From: Aurantimonas aggregata
Lineage (GTDB): Bacteria > Pseudomonadota > Alphaproteobacteria > Rhizobiales > Rhizobiaceae
Assembly: GCF_010500835.1 (NCBI RefSeq)
Contig: NZ_JAAAMJ010000003.1
Coordinates: 1-64,000 of the forward strand
Length of the DNA stretch: 64,000 bases
Direction: 5' to 3'
The notes below the pieces were generated by a model. That model worked only from the letters and a program-made list of their open reading frames with translations. It was not told the DNA's origin and searched no databases. The position numbers were made by a program, and so were the translations under genes. Every line of letters starts with the position of its first letter. Within the stretch, counting starts at the first letter, position 1. Of the stretch, positions 45,673 through 58,808 are shown one piece after another.

Positions 45673-46027
45673 AGAATGACCTTCTGTCGCTTTGCCGGCC
45701 GCTTCCGGACACGGCTGAAGCCGTCGCAGTGCGAACGTCTTCCAGGTTGCTTATAGACGCGGCAAGCCGCGGCCGAAGTTCGGAAGTTCACAAGGATTCG
45801 GCGCAAGGGTCGGTTCCCTCGGCCCATCGGATCGAGTCCAAGGGCGACCCCTTGCGTGGTCGGAACGTCTGCCAAACTCCGGGTCTGCAAAATACCCGAA
45901 GCTCCATTATGAGCCGCGCCAACGCCGGACGCAAGGGCATCGCTGCCGCGCCGGCTGCTTCTGCCACGGTGTCGCGTCCCTGACGGACTTTTTACCCCGT
46001 CGGGAAGCCCTTCTCAGGCCGCGCCGT
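45673..46027. other. 355-base gap between cspA and the P450 gene
   Basis: No gene is supported. The part nearest cspA is its promoter and leader on the minus strand; the part nearest 46020 should hold the 3' end of the P450 transcript. CCTCGGCCCATCGG and neighbouring bases show only short chance palindromes. Confidence 0.4.
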
Positions 46028-50028
<4,001 letters not shown>

Positions 50029-50225
50029 TCGGGCGCGTGTAGCGAGGCTGGGAACCCCGACTCAAAGGGGGTCGGTGTCTGACTCGGATCCCGAAGAAGC
50101 CTGACTCTCGAAGCATGGCCTTGGTCCCTCCGGCCTGGGCCACGAGCTTTTCAAGACGTGCGTGGTGTTACGACGGCGGGGGGATAACCGATGTTCACAA
50201 TCGGAAGACGTGCGAAACCGGACGT

Positions 50226-51011
50226 TCACTCTGAGGCGCGGTGCGCGGCGAACCCGGTGAGGTGCACGGGGACCGCCTCGGGACGCAGTTCCATCGCCGG
50301 GATCACGTAGTCTCCCGCGTTCTGCTGGCGGAAGGGGATCGGCGTCTCATTGAAGACGTTCCGCATTCGCTCGCGCAGGTCCTCCGATGTCACCTCGAAG
50401 CCTGTTTCGTCCATGCGGTCCGCCCTGTAGACCACAAAGGGCGGCAGCACGTCATAGCCGGGGTAAAACAGGACCCCGTGCTGGATCGGGAACAGCAAGT
50501 CTTCCATAGGCCCGTTGATGCCGCGCGGTCCGTAGTGGGAAGCCCATCCGCCCACCGTGACCAGTAGCATTGCCCTCTTTCCCGCCAAGCGCCCCTCACC
50601 GTACCGGTCGCCCCAGCGCGTGTCGCTGTGCTCGCCGACGCCATAGGCGAAGCCGTAGGCATAGACACGGTCAATCCATCCTTTCAGGATCGCGGGCATC
50701 GAGAACCACCAGAGCGGAAAAGCCAGGATCAAGGCATCTGCCTCTAGGAGGCGCTCCTGCGCCAACTTCACGTCCTCGGTCAATGTTCCTGAGGCGAAAG
50801 CCTCCCCGGAGGCGGCTGGCACCCGCAGGCGCTGCGATGGCGGAAGGGCAGAAAAGTCTTCTCGGTCGACCTCGCTCTTCCAATTCACAGCATAGAGATC
50901 GGTGATGCGTACGATATGGCCATCGGCGCGTAATTGCTCGACCGCCACATCGCGCAGGGCGTTCGTGAGCGAATTCGGATCAGGATGGGCGGATACGATC
51001 TGAATGTTCAT
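50226..51011 (-). CDS. NAD(P)H dehydrogenase (quinone), flavodoxin-like
   Basis: A 261-residue protein of the NQO1/KefF/MdaB flavodoxin-like fold. It opens with MNIQIVSAHPDPNSLTNAL at ATG 51011. The segment LILAFPLWWFSMPAILKGWI and its following VYAYGFAYG are the FMN/FAD and quinone-site signatures; VTVGGWASHYGPRG follows. It reduces quinones by two electrons and likely protects from electrophiles. It is divergent from a LysR gene 89 bases away, the usual regulator-target layout. Confidence 0.9.
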   Translation of the reverse strand: MNIQIVSAHPDPNSLTNALRDVAVEQLRADGHIVRITDLYAVNWKSEVDREDFSALPPSQRLRVPAASGEAFASGTLTEDVKLAQERLLEADALILAFPLWWFSMPAILKGWIDRVYAYGFAYGVGEHSDTRWGDRYGEGRLAGKRAMLLVTVGGWASHYGPRGINGPMEDLLFPIQHGVLFYPGYDVLPPFVVYRADRMDETGFEVTSEDLRERMRNVFNETPIPFRQQNAGDYVIPAMELRPEAVPVHLTGFAAHRASE

Positions 51012-51100
51012 GGCTATCTCTTTCGGTTCTCGCACCGCGGAGTTAGACACAGCCAGACTTATTCGGAAGATGTAGGAAATGCATATGACCGTTCCGGGCC

Positions 51101-52018
51101 TTGGATAAATCAGAAGTAACCCTGGAGCGAATGCGCAGCTTCGTTCGAGTGGCGGAGCGCGGCAACTTCTCCGCAGTTGCCCGCGAGCAGGGCGTTGGGC
51201 AGGCGACGATCAGCCGCCATGTGGCGGAACTGGAGCGGGCGCTTGGCACTACCCTGATCAACCGAACGACGCGCCATCTCACCCTGACGCCGGAAGGGAC
51301 CCGCTACCACCAGGACGCGCGCGATATCCTAAGCCGGGTAGAGGAAGCGGGGGACGGAGTGCATCAGGCGACTGAAAGCCTCGCCGGAAGCATCCGCATC
51401 TCATGCACGGCCGCGCTCGCGATCCGCCATGTTGCCCCGGCTCTATTCGCATTCCAGGATCAGCACCCCAACGTCGCGATTGACTTCAACGTTTCCGACG
51501 TGCGGATCGACCTCGTTCAGGAAGCCGCCGACATCGCTATCCGGCTAGGGCGTCTCGAGGACAGCTCGATGCACCGCAAGTTCGTCGGCTCGTCCCGCCG
51601 CGTCCTCGTCGCTTCGCGCGAGTATATCGCTCGCCACGGCTCTCCCGACAGCCCTGACGACCTCCGGCACCATCGGGCGATCCGCATGAGCAACGTGGCG
51701 GACAGCGGGACGCTGGTCCTTCGAGGGCCCGGTCAAAGCATCGCCTCGGTGCCGTTCGGCGGCCAGCTTCTGGTGGATCACGGACTGGCGGCGCGGGAGG
51801 CGGTCGCCCATGGCCGGGGCATCGCGCCCACCCATCTCTGGCTGATCGACGACCTGATCGAAAGTGGTGCCGTCGAGGTTGTCCTGCCGGGCTACGCGCC
51901 TGAACCCGTTCCCCTGTCGATCCTCATCGTGCCGGGCCGTCTGCGCATCCAGCGTATCCGCCTGTTGGTAGACGAGCTGACTTCGTTCCTGCGCGAGCTC
52001 CCGGGCATCCACGTCTGA
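51101..52018 (+). CDS. LysR-family regulator, next to the quinone reductase gene
   Basis: A 305-residue protein with the N-terminal winged HTH (FVRVAERGNFSAVAREQG; ATISRHVAELERALGTTLIN) and a periplasmic-binding-like effector domain (SIRISCTAALAIRHVAPALF). The open frame begins at TTG 51101 (MDKSEVTLE); an ATG ten codons in (MRSFVRV) is a weaker option because it would cut the first helix. It likely controls the divergent quinone reductase gene in response to an electrophile or quinone. Confidence 0.9.
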   Translation: MDKSEVTLERMRSFVRVAERGNFSAVAREQGVGQATISRHVAELERALGTTLINRTTRHLTLTPEGTRYHQDARDILSRVEEAGDGVHQATESLAGSIRISCTAALAIRHVAPALFAFQDQHPNVAIDFNVSDVRIDLVQEAADIAIRLGRLEDSSMHRKFVGSSRRVLVASREYIARHGSPDSPDDLRHHRAIRMSNVADSGTLVLRGPGQSIASVPFGGQLLVDHGLAAREAVAHGRGIAPTHLWLIDDLIESGAVEVVLPGYAPEPVPLSILIVPGRLRIQRIRLLVDELTSFLRELPGIHV

Positions 52019-52155
52019 AGGTCTGCTTTCGGAACAGACCCCGTCTGCGAGGAAGGTCCTGAGTGGATCGTGAACGGAGCGGCAGCCATTCGCGAAGATA
52101 TTCCGGAAGCGGACAGGCCACTGCATTCGGCCCTTTGTCCCATGCCCACGGCTCT

Positions 52156-53013
52156 TCAACTTAGCTGAAAGGTCTGGGTCACATCGTCGACGATCAAACC
52201 CCTGTGAGGCTCAAAGGCGAAAGCCGGACCGGCGCCGTCCGCGGTTGCGGCCGAAACCAGAACCACCGCCTCGCGGATGCCGACCACACCGCGGCCCGCC
52301 TGTTCGATTGCCTGTGCAACATTTACCGTCTGCCCGATGATGGTGTAGTCCATCCGCCCGTCGAAGCCGACGTTACCGACGGCCACCGGCCCCGTATGCA
52401 GGCCGATCCTCATTCGGCACGCATGCTGACCTTGGTCACGCCGCCCGACATTGAACGCTTCCACCTCTCGGGCTATAGCCATGGCGACGTGGCACGCAGC
52501 CGCGGCGTGATCGCTCCGTTCGTCGGGAGCCCCCCAGAATGCCATGACGCTGTCGCCGATGTATTTGTCGATCGTGCCGCCACCTTCCTCGATTATCGGC
52601 CCGATGCGTGACAGGAGCTCATTAAGGTAGTTCACGACATCATTTGCCGGGAGCTCCAGCGAGAACTGGGAGTAGCTTTCCAGATCGGTGAACATGACGG
52701 TGACATCGCGCATCTCGCTGAGCCGCACATCGGGGCCCGCTGCCATGAGGCGGCGCACGAGCGTCCTGGGAAGATAGGTTTCGAACCATGCGAGGCCGCC
52801 AGCCATGCGCTCGACGGCCCCGACCGCCTGGTTGATCTCCCGCACCGGACCGCGTGGCAATCCCGCGGCTCCGGAAAAATCCAGGACCTCGACGCGCGAG
52901 GCCACCTTCGCTAGCGCTAGCATGGGACGACCGAGCCGTCGCCCGACGAAGATGGCAACGAGGATAGCGACGGCCAGCAGACCGAGGCCGCCGATACCGA
53001 TGGCGGTGACCAT
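52156..53013 (-). pseudogene. C-terminal half of a split membrane adenylate/guanylate cyclase
   Basis: A 285-residue frame. It starts in a transmembrane helix (GLGLLAVAILVAIFVGRRLG), continues into a HAMP-like linker (LAKVASRVEVLDFS) and a class III nucleotide cyclase domain: VTVMFTDLESYSQFS with the first metal aspartate, and KYIGDSVMAFWGAPDER with the second, then MRIGLHTGPVAVGNVG and DYTIIGQTVNVAQ. All catalytic landmarks look intact. It is in the same frame as the sensor half upstream, separated only by a TAG 11 codons before this ATG. Translation from ATG 53013 would give an enzyme with half a membrane anchor. Confidence 0.85.
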
Positions 53014-53043
53014 CCCGCGCTCGCGCCGGGTCTCGATGCCCGG

Positions 53044-53991
53044 CTAGTGGAACCCGACGGTCCACGGCTCAGTGCCGTAACCTGCAAGCGCGCGATAGAC
53101 ATAGGCGTTGGATTCGAACCCATCGGGTTCCAGCCAACTCCAATGCCCACGTGACCGTCGGAAAGGTTGCGCGCGCGACAGATCGTTGGCCTGTCGCGAC
53201 CAGATCCTGGCCAATACCCGATCTCCGAATGCTCCGATCCGTGGGATCTGATCGCGCTGTCGACCGACGACCTGACTGGCTCTTGTCAGTTCCGGATGAG
53301 CGAGCACGCGACTGCGGCCGAGCAGCACGAAGGGGGTCTGACCGAAGTCATTCGCTGTTTCCATGAGATAACCGGAGAGCTTGTGGATCGGCACCATAGC
53401 GACCAAGGCGCCAGCATGATCCCGACGGGCAGATTTCAGGGCGGTGCCAAACGCGATCACCGGCTCTTCGAGAGCCGGGCTCCAAAACGGACCGAACCAG
53501 AGCGATCCCAAATCTGCGTTCAACTTATTCACGGCTTGTCGGACATGGGGCTGCTCCCCCATGGCTGCGCCGTGGTCGCGCCAGTTGCCCCCTTCGAGGA
53601 TCAGCCAGGATTGGTCCGGCAGCGCGAGCGCAATCATGTCGACCTGCGGCGCCGCGGCGACGGCGGCAGCTAGGAAGGCACGCCGGACGTCGAGGTCTCG
53701 CGTGTCCAGCGAGGCGCCGCCCCCGGCTTCAACAGCATGGCCGAGCAGCGTTTCGACCTGTTCGAGCTGCGACACCAATGTCCCAACGATGCCGTCGAGG
53801 ACGAGCTCACTGCGATCGCGCATGAGGCGGTCGGTATTGTCCCGGGCGCCAAGGTAGCCCAGCAGCACGACCGGAACCACGGCCACCATGACGAGCACGG
53901 TGAGCATCAGTGGCAGTAGCCAGGCAATCGGCATCCCCCGCTCGGCGGGTGGCGCCTCATTTCCGTTCACGCTCAGCGGTACAGCGGTCAT
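53044..53991 (-). pseudogene. N-terminal sensor half of the split cyclase, ending at an in-frame TAG
   Basis: This is a 315-residue frame from ATG 53991 (MTAVPLSVNG). One membrane helix (WLLPLMLTVLVMVAVVPVVL) is followed by a periplasmic sensor region of the Cache type (residues about 50-300: DRSELVLDGIVGTLVSQLEQ, IALALPDQSWLILEGGNW, GTALKSARRDHAGALVAM). It ends TVGFH then TAG at 53046-53044; the next residues in frame (PGIETRRERGM) lead directly into the second membrane helix of the cyclase half. A single C-to-T change of CAG would explain the stop. An upstream ATG at 54123 is possible but would sit almost on the divergent LysR start. Confidence 0.85.
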
Positions 53992-54140
53992 GTTCCGGTC
54001 GTCTGGGGTTAATGGGATGGACGAGGCACGTGACCATCCCCGGCCGAAGGAAACTGGGAGGGGATCGATCCAGGGGTACTTGCTCCAGCCTCGCCTAGCG
54101 TTCATTGGAACATCGACATCCATGATAAAAAGTCGGGCTC

Positions 54141-55040
54141 ATGACGTTTGATAGTCGCCTGCTGAATGGGATCGGAGTTCTCTCGGCCGTGGTCGAGGCC
54201 GGAAGTTTCGTGCGCGCGGGAGAAGCGCTTGGGCTCACCCAGTCTGCGGTCAGTCGCGCCGTCGCACGCTTGGAAGAGCGGGTCGGCCTGCGCATCTTCA
54301 ACCGGAACGCCCGCTCGATTACCCTTACGGATGAGGGCCGCCTCTTCTACGAGCGCGTAGCGCCACACCTGTCCAGCATCGAGGAAGCCGCTACCGACGC
54401 CGCCGGATCCGTCGGTCAGGTGCGGGGTCGTCTGCGGCTGAACGTCGATGGCTGCTTCGGCCACTATGTCCTGTTACCCACCATCCAGACCTTTCTGTCA
54501 CGGCACCCCGATCTGGCGGCCGAAATCCATGTCCGCGACCGCATGGGTGACCTCGTTGCCGAAAACTTCGACGTCGGAATCCATTTCGGCGAACCGCAGA
54601 TGTCGTCGCTGACCTGCCGGCTGCTGTTGCGGACGCGGGTCCTGACCTGCGCCTCGCCTGCCTACCTCGAACGGAACGGAGCGCCTGACGGCCCCTCCGA
54701 TCTCAGCGGACGCGAATGCATTCTGATGCGCGATCCAGCGACCGGGAAACACTACGACTGGGATTTCATCCGGGGCGGGGAGCGCGTCTGGGTCAAGGTA
54801 TCCGGACGACTGACAGTGACGGATACGGGTGGCCTTTTGGCGGCCTGCCTCTCCGGTCATGGGATTGGCCAGCCGTTGGAAATCTACACGCGCCCTTTCC
54901 TTGCCGACGGTCGACTGGTTCAGCTTTTGCCAGACTGGGCAGAAGAGGTGTTCCCCCTCTACGTCTATCATCACTCGCCAAAGTCGATGTCCGCCAAAGT
55001 TCGAGCTCTCTTGGATTTTGTCACGGAAATCACTTCTTAA
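54141..55040 (+). CDS. LysR-family regulator (GcvA/AaeR-like)
   Basis: A 299-residue protein with HTH residues LLNGIGVLSAVVEAGSFVRA and LTQSAVSRAVARLEERVGLR, then an effector domain (RLRLNVDGCFGHYVLLPTIQ; HFGEPQMSSLTCRLLLRTRV). It starts 149 bases from the split cyclase gene on the other strand, and the Tat-SDR gene lies 270 bases downstream. Either neighbour could be a target. Confidence 0.9.
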   Translation: MTFDSRLLNGIGVLSAVVEAGSFVRAGEALGLTQSAVSRAVARLEERVGLRIFNRNARSITLTDEGRLFYERVAPHLSSIEEAATDAAGSVGQVRGRLRLNVDGCFGHYVLLPTIQTFLSRHPDLAAEIHVRDRMGDLVAENFDVGIHFGEPQMSSLTCRLLLRTRVLTCASPAYLERNGAPDGPSDLSGRECILMRDPATGKHYDWDFIRGGERVWVKVSGRLTVTDTGGLLAACLSGHGIGQPLEIYTRPFLADGRLVQLLPDWAEEVFPLYVYHHSPKSMSAKVRALLDFVTEITS

Positions 55041-55130
55041 GGTCAGTATCAAGGGTGCGGGCCCGGTTTCGCACTATCTCCAAGCCATGTTGTAACCAAT
55101 CCCGGCACCGGAGACGAATGAATAGAAATC

Positions 55131-55153
55131 ATCCTTCGGATGAGCCGAAGGAT
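55131..55153. terminator. Hairpin after the LysR gene
   Basis: ATCCTTCGG and CCGAAGGAT form a perfect 9-bp stem with a five-base loop, 90 bases past the LysR stop. No T-run follows, so a terminator role is uncertain. Confidence 0.35.
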
Positions 55154-55310
55154 CACATACACATGGCGGTGCTCCGCCGATTATGGCTGGCGGAGACATA
55201 CTCTGAATCATCGTTGACTTGATCATTACGCATTCGAAGGAGGGCGGTCGCTCCGGTTAACCTTTGCGCCATCGGACCCAGCCAGGGTCCGCAACGAAAG
55301 GAAGTCTACC

Positions 55311-56171
55311 GTGACCTGCGATAGCAACCCCACTCAGTTTAACGATAAGATCAACAGACGAACACTGATTGCCGCCGCGGCGATCGCTCCAGCCCTGATC
55401 GCCACCGGCGTCTCAGGGGCGAATGCTCAGGCCGCGACCGGCACCGCGAAGGTGGCACTGGTTACCGGCTCATCGCGCGGCATCGGCGCGGCCGTGGCGA
55501 AGCGTCTTGCCCGCGACGGCTTCAGCGTCACCGTCAACTGCGTCGTGAACCGGGACCTCGCCGCAGCGGTCGTCGCCGAGATCGAGACCGCCGGCGGCAA
55601 GGCCGTCTGGGAGCAGGCCGATGTCAGCGACCCCGCGGCCGTACGGCGGCTGTTCGATGTCACTGATCGCGCCTTCGGCGGCGTCGATGTAGTCGTCAGC
55701 AATGCCGGCATCATGCGCCTTGCGCCCTTTGCAACCATGTCTGACGAGGACTTTGACCGGATGATCGCGGTCAACGTGAAGGGCTCGTTCAACGTTCTTC
55801 GCGAGGCGGCCCGGCATGTGCGCGATGGTGGGCGGATCATCGCCCTGTCCTCCAGCATCACTCAGCTCAGGTCGCCGACCTATGGGCCTTATGCGGCCTC
55901 GAAGGCCGCACAGGAAATGTATGCGAACGTCATGGCCAAAGAGCTTCAGGGCCGGATGATATCGGTCAACGCGATGGCGCCGGGCCTCGTCAATACGACG
56001 CTCTTCACAGATGGAAAGACGACAGAGCAGATCGAGGGGTTTGCACAGAGGACGCCACACAAGCGGCTCGCCGAACCCTCCGACATCGCCGACGTGATCT
56101 CGACACTTTGCAGTAGCGACGGCGGATGGGTCAACGGACAGACCATCTTCGCCAATGGCGGCATCGTCTGA
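55311..56171 (+). CDS. Short-chain dehydrogenase with a Tat-like export signal, GTG start
   Basis: A 286-residue protein. GTG 55311 has AAAGGAAG eight bases upstream. The N-terminus has a twin-arginine-like stretch (KINRRTLIAAAAIAPALIA ending in GANAQA) before a full SDR domain: VTGSSRGIGAAVAKRLARDG (NAD(P) site), NAGIM, the catalytic serine in LSSSITQL, and YGPYAASKAAQ (Tyr-x3-Lys). The C-terminus NGQTIFANGGIV is standard. Cytosolic SDRs rarely have signals; a Tat route would allow export with cofactor bound. It is clearly paralogous to the SDR at 56941. Substrate unknown. Confidence 0.85.
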   Translation: MTCDSNPTQFNDKINRRTLIAAAAIAPALIATGVSGANAQAATGTAKVALVTGSSRGIGAAVAKRLARDGFSVTVNCVVNRDLAAAVVAEIETAGGKAVWEQADVSDPAAVRRLFDVTDRAFGGVDVVVSNAGIMRLAPFATMSDEDFDRMIAVNVKGSFNVLREAARHVRDGGRIIALSSSITQLRSPTYGPYAASKAAQEMYANVMAKELQGRMISVNAMAPGLVNTTLFTDGKTTEQIEGFAQRTPHKRLAEPSDIADVISTLCSSDGGWVNGQTIFANGGIV

Positions 56172-56603
56172 CCGATTTTTGAGGCCGAGACCAATCGCAT
56201 CGCCGAGATATGCTTGCGGTATCGACGTCGACGCGGTCACGCTCATCATGAAGCTACACCTTGAGCTTAAGCACCGTATCGGAACGTCTGCTTCCGGGAT
56301 CATTACGAAGGATGCTAAAGGTCGTAGAATGGTCGAAACCTGTCAGACAGCTTCTAGGCGTCTGCTTCCGCGGCCTCGATTGACTTGACAGGGTAGAAAA
56401 GAGAAAGGCGGCGTTCCGGAACGCAGACGCCAATACCTGCCATCCAAGTCAGTCGAGGATTCTCGGTGCAGGCATGCTTATCTGCGCGCCCACCGTTTGA
56501 TGCCTGATGTCGACGCGCGTACGCCGGAAAATGTGGTGGCGTTTGATGACCATTCACAACCTGAGCAGCAAGGATTGCCGCAGCGATTACGATGCAAGCG
56601 GAG
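56172..56603. other. 432-base gap without a recognised gene
   Basis: Frames in this region are short or lack any family resemblance. Base composition is less GC-rich than the core genes (for example GATTACGATGCAAGCGG). It may be debris from earlier rearrangement. No hairpin or RNA gene was seen. Confidence 0.4.
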
Positions 56604-56816
56604 CTAGTCGCGAGCGCGGTACGCCGCGGGGATGACATACACCTCGTCAGCTCGGCCGTAGCCGCCGTCCGGAACCTCCTCGATGAGGACCATCGTGTGG
56701 GGGCGCACCGCTTCGCTGAAGTAGTCAACGAAGAGTTCGGTCACTCGGTGCACGATCTCCTCCTTCTGGGCAGAGGACAAAGCGGCCTGGGGAACCTTGA
56801 TGTTGGCGAAGGGCAT
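56604..56816 (-). CDS. 4-oxalocrotonate tautomerase-family enzyme
   Basis: A 70-residue protein from ATG 56816 (MPFANIKVPQAALSSAQKEE). After initiator Met removal, proline 2 would be the catalytic base, as in the tautomerase superfamily. The body (IVHRVTELFVDYF ... PHTMVLIEEVPDGGYGRADE) is typical. It is 124 bases downstream of the SDR gene at 56941 on the same strand, so likely in one operon. Confidence 0.88.
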   Translation of the reverse strand: MPFANIKVPQAALSSAQKEEIVHRVTELFVDYFSEAVRPHTMVLIEEVPDGGYGRADEVYVIPAAYRARD

Positions 56817-56940
56817 AGGAGCTTCCTTTTCCGTTAGGTTCTGGATGAAGGGCGCGGGTGGAGGGTCTTGCTTGGGTATGGACCGTCCGCCTCTTCCCTT
56901 GCGGAAGCGCCGATGTGGCCCAGTCGGACGAGTGCGACGG

Positions 56941-57681
56941 TCAGACGATGCCGCCGTTGGCGCGGATGACCTGGCCGCTGATCCAGCGGCCTTCCGGGCT
57001 GGCAAGGTAGGCAACAACCTCGGCGATGTCCTCCGGCTGGCCGAGGCGCCGAAAAGGATTGGCCTCCGCGATGGCCCGGACCTGCTCCTCGCTCTTGCCT
57101 GCGAGAAAGAACTCCGTCTCGACGGGCCCGGGTGCCACGGCGTTGACGGTGATGCCGCGCCCGCCGAGTTCCTTGGCGAGGACATGGGTCATCGCCTCGA
57201 CCGCGGCCTTCGTCGCGGCGTAGACGCCGTAACCGGGCTGGTAGAGGCCGACGACGCTTGAGGAGAAGCTGACGATGCGTCCGCCCTCCTGAAGACGGCA
57301 GGCACCCACGCGCATGCCCCTGAAGACGCCGCCGAGGTTCAATGCCACCTGGACCTCGAAGTCGGCGTCGTCAACCTCAGCTAGCCGCCCTAGCCTCATC
57401 ATGCCGGCATTGTTGATAAGGATGTTGACGTTACCGAACGTTTGTTCGGCCGCGTCGAAGAGCGTGCGCACCCCGCTCGGCTCGCCGATGTCCGCTTGCA
57501 CGGCGAGAGCGCGGCCGCCTGCTGCCTCGATTTGGCCGACCACGGTCTCAGCATCGTCGCGACCGCGACCATAGTTGACGACGACAGCGATGCCGTCCTT
57601 TGCCAGTCGCTTTGCGACGGCTGCACCGATGCCCCGGGATGCTCCGGTGACAATGGCCACGCGCTGATCATGTTCGCTCAT
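56941..57681 (-). CDS. Short-chain dehydrogenase/reductase
   Basis: A 246-residue cytosolic SDR: IVTGASRGIGAAVAKRLAKDG, NNAGMM, catalytic serine in FSSSVVGL, YGVYAATKAAVE, and the end SGQVIRANGGIV. It is paralogous to the exported SDR at 55311 over the whole domain. It is divergent from a truncated LysR gene, with a palindromic site between them, and followed by a tautomerase gene. Substrate unknown. Confidence 0.92.
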   Translation of the reverse strand: MSEHDQRVAIVTGASRGIGAAVAKRLAKDGIAVVVNYGRGRDDAETVVGQIEAAGGRALAVQADIGEPSGVRTLFDAAEQTFGNVNILINNAGMMRLGRLAEVDDADFEVQVALNLGGVFRGMRVGACRLQEGGRIVSFSSSVVGLYQPGYGVYAATKAAVEAMTHVLAKELGGRGITVNAVAPGPVETEFFLAGKSEEQVRAIAEANPFRRLGQPEDIAEVVAYLASPEGRWISGQVIRANGGIV

Positions 57682-57697
57682 CGCTTTGTTCTCCTGA

Positions 57698-57725
57698 CTT
57701 CAACCCGATATCTAGCGGGTCGAAG
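57698..57725. promoter_or_regulatory. Palindromic operator between the SDR gene and truncated LysR
   Basis: CTTCAACCCG and CGGGTCGAAG are inverted copies (9 of 10 match) around ATATCTAG. The site lies just upstream of the SDR start and 59 bases before the LysR fragment, where a divergent LysR regulator would bind. Confidence 0.6.
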
Positions 57726-57783
57726 CTCGGCGATCATGAGCTGCAACTTGCCTAGTGCATTCGGATGGAGCGAACAATCCGGC

Positions 57784-58068
57784 ATGGATCATCTCGACCG
57801 TATCCGCCTCTTTGTCCGTGTCGTCGAGCGTCGCAGCTTCACGTCAGCAGCCAGCGATCTTGGCCTGCCGCGGTCTACGGCGACGGAAGCAATGAAGGGC
57901 CTGGAGACGCATCTCGGCACGCGGCTTCTCGACAGGACGACGCGCCACGTTGCGCCGACGCTTGACGGGGAGAGCTACTATCGTCGCTGCATCACCATCC
58001 TCGCCGATCTCGACGAAGCGGAGGGCGCCCTTCGCGGGGCCGAGCCGCGGGGAACTTTGCGGCATTAG
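57784..58068 (+). pseudogene. LysR regulator truncated by an inverted-repeat element
   Basis: ATG 57784 starts a normal LysR N-terminus (MDHLDRIRLFVRVVERRSFT, LPRSTATEAMKGLETHLGTR, a LDRTTRHVAPTLDGESYY stretch and the linker helix). After RGAEPRGTLR the frame enters the left 24-bp inverted repeat at 58059 and stops at TAG within it. The whole effector domain (about 200 residues) is missing, and it does not resume after the right repeat. The HTH may still be made as a 94-residue protein. Confidence 0.85.
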
Positions 58069-58082
58069 GTAGCAAAAGCCAC
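58059..58082 (+). repeat. Left 24-bp terminal inverted repeat
   Basis: It starts GCGGCATTAGGTAGC and ends AAAAGCCAC. It provides the premature stop of the LysR gene. It is identical to the reverse complement of 58785-58808. Confidence 0.85.
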
Positions 58083-58784
58083 CAGCCAGATGGGCCGTCT
58101 TCCGTTTCATCTATTCCCGGTTGAAACACGCGATCCAGGGGAGCCTCATTTGCCGCTCCGCCCATAGACCGATACCGCGACGACCATAAAAGTCGATCAT
58201 AATGAGGGGATACGAGCCTCATGCGAGACGCGTCGCGTGAGAGATGATCATTCGCGCAGCCGTTGCTGGCGGTAGATGAGTGGTGTCGAGGTCGAGACGG
58301 TTCGGATGGATAACCCGCAGCAGTTCGGTTGTCCTACGCTTGTGTATTGCCCCGCCAGCGTCGCCATTCAACAGCCTCCACCACTTCGACAAATGCTTTG
58401 CCCGATAAGGGATGGGCGCCTGTACGCCTAGGAAGACATTAAGCTACCGCTGAACCTCCTGAATCATCCCTCCAATCTGACTATTCAGGGTGGGTCGCCC
58501 CAAAACTTATCTTGCAGATAGGCTGCATGGATGGCTTAGAAGGGTCGGAAGCGGACTTTCGGCTTTGGTACCATGCGTCAGGTTTGCCCCTAGGCGGCGA
58601 TTCCCAGAGGTTCTTGGTACCGTCGGCGGACAGCACCTGGCGCACGCGCTTGCAATGGGTTTCGCGGACGATCTGAAGGCTTGCAGAGCGAGTGTGGCGG
58701 TAGAGATTGCCGAGCTGCGAGAGAGGATCTCGCGAACTCCCGCGAAACTTGCGGATTCGTACCCGCGAACGAGCCGCCAATCTT

Positions 58785-58808
58785 GTGGCTTTTGCTACCT
58801 AATGCCGC
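58785..58808 (-). repeat. Right 24-bp terminal inverted repeat
   Basis: It starts GTGGCTTTTGC and ends CTAATGCCGC; it is a perfect inverted match of the left repeat. Outside the 24 bases the similarity drops to scattered matches. Confidence 0.85.

Larger units (their letters stand above)
58059..58808. mobile_element. Non-coding element bounded by perfect 24-bp inverted repeats
   Basis: The left end (58059-58082, GCGGCATTAGG...AAAGCCAC) is repeated exactly, inverted, at 58785-58808. The 750-base interior has lower GC than the core and only short frames (for example 99 and 107 residues around 58480-58813) that I cannot assign to a transposase. It looks like a MITE or an IS remnant. A GC dinucleotide flanks GGCATT on both sides and may be either a 2-bp target duplication or part of the repeat. 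The interrupted LysR does not continue on the right, so a deletion accompanied the insertion. Confidence 0.65.

Noticed and set aside
53044-53046. In-frame TAG as pyrrolysine or programmed readthrough
   Set aside because: No pylT/pylS or readthrough signal is seen, and alphaproteobacteria of this type do not use pyrrolysine; a nonsense mutation is simpler.
53111-53122. GGATTCGAACCC, which resembles a tRNA T-arm
   Set aside because: It lies inside the sensor half of the cyclase gene and no acceptor, D or anticodon stems can be drawn around it.
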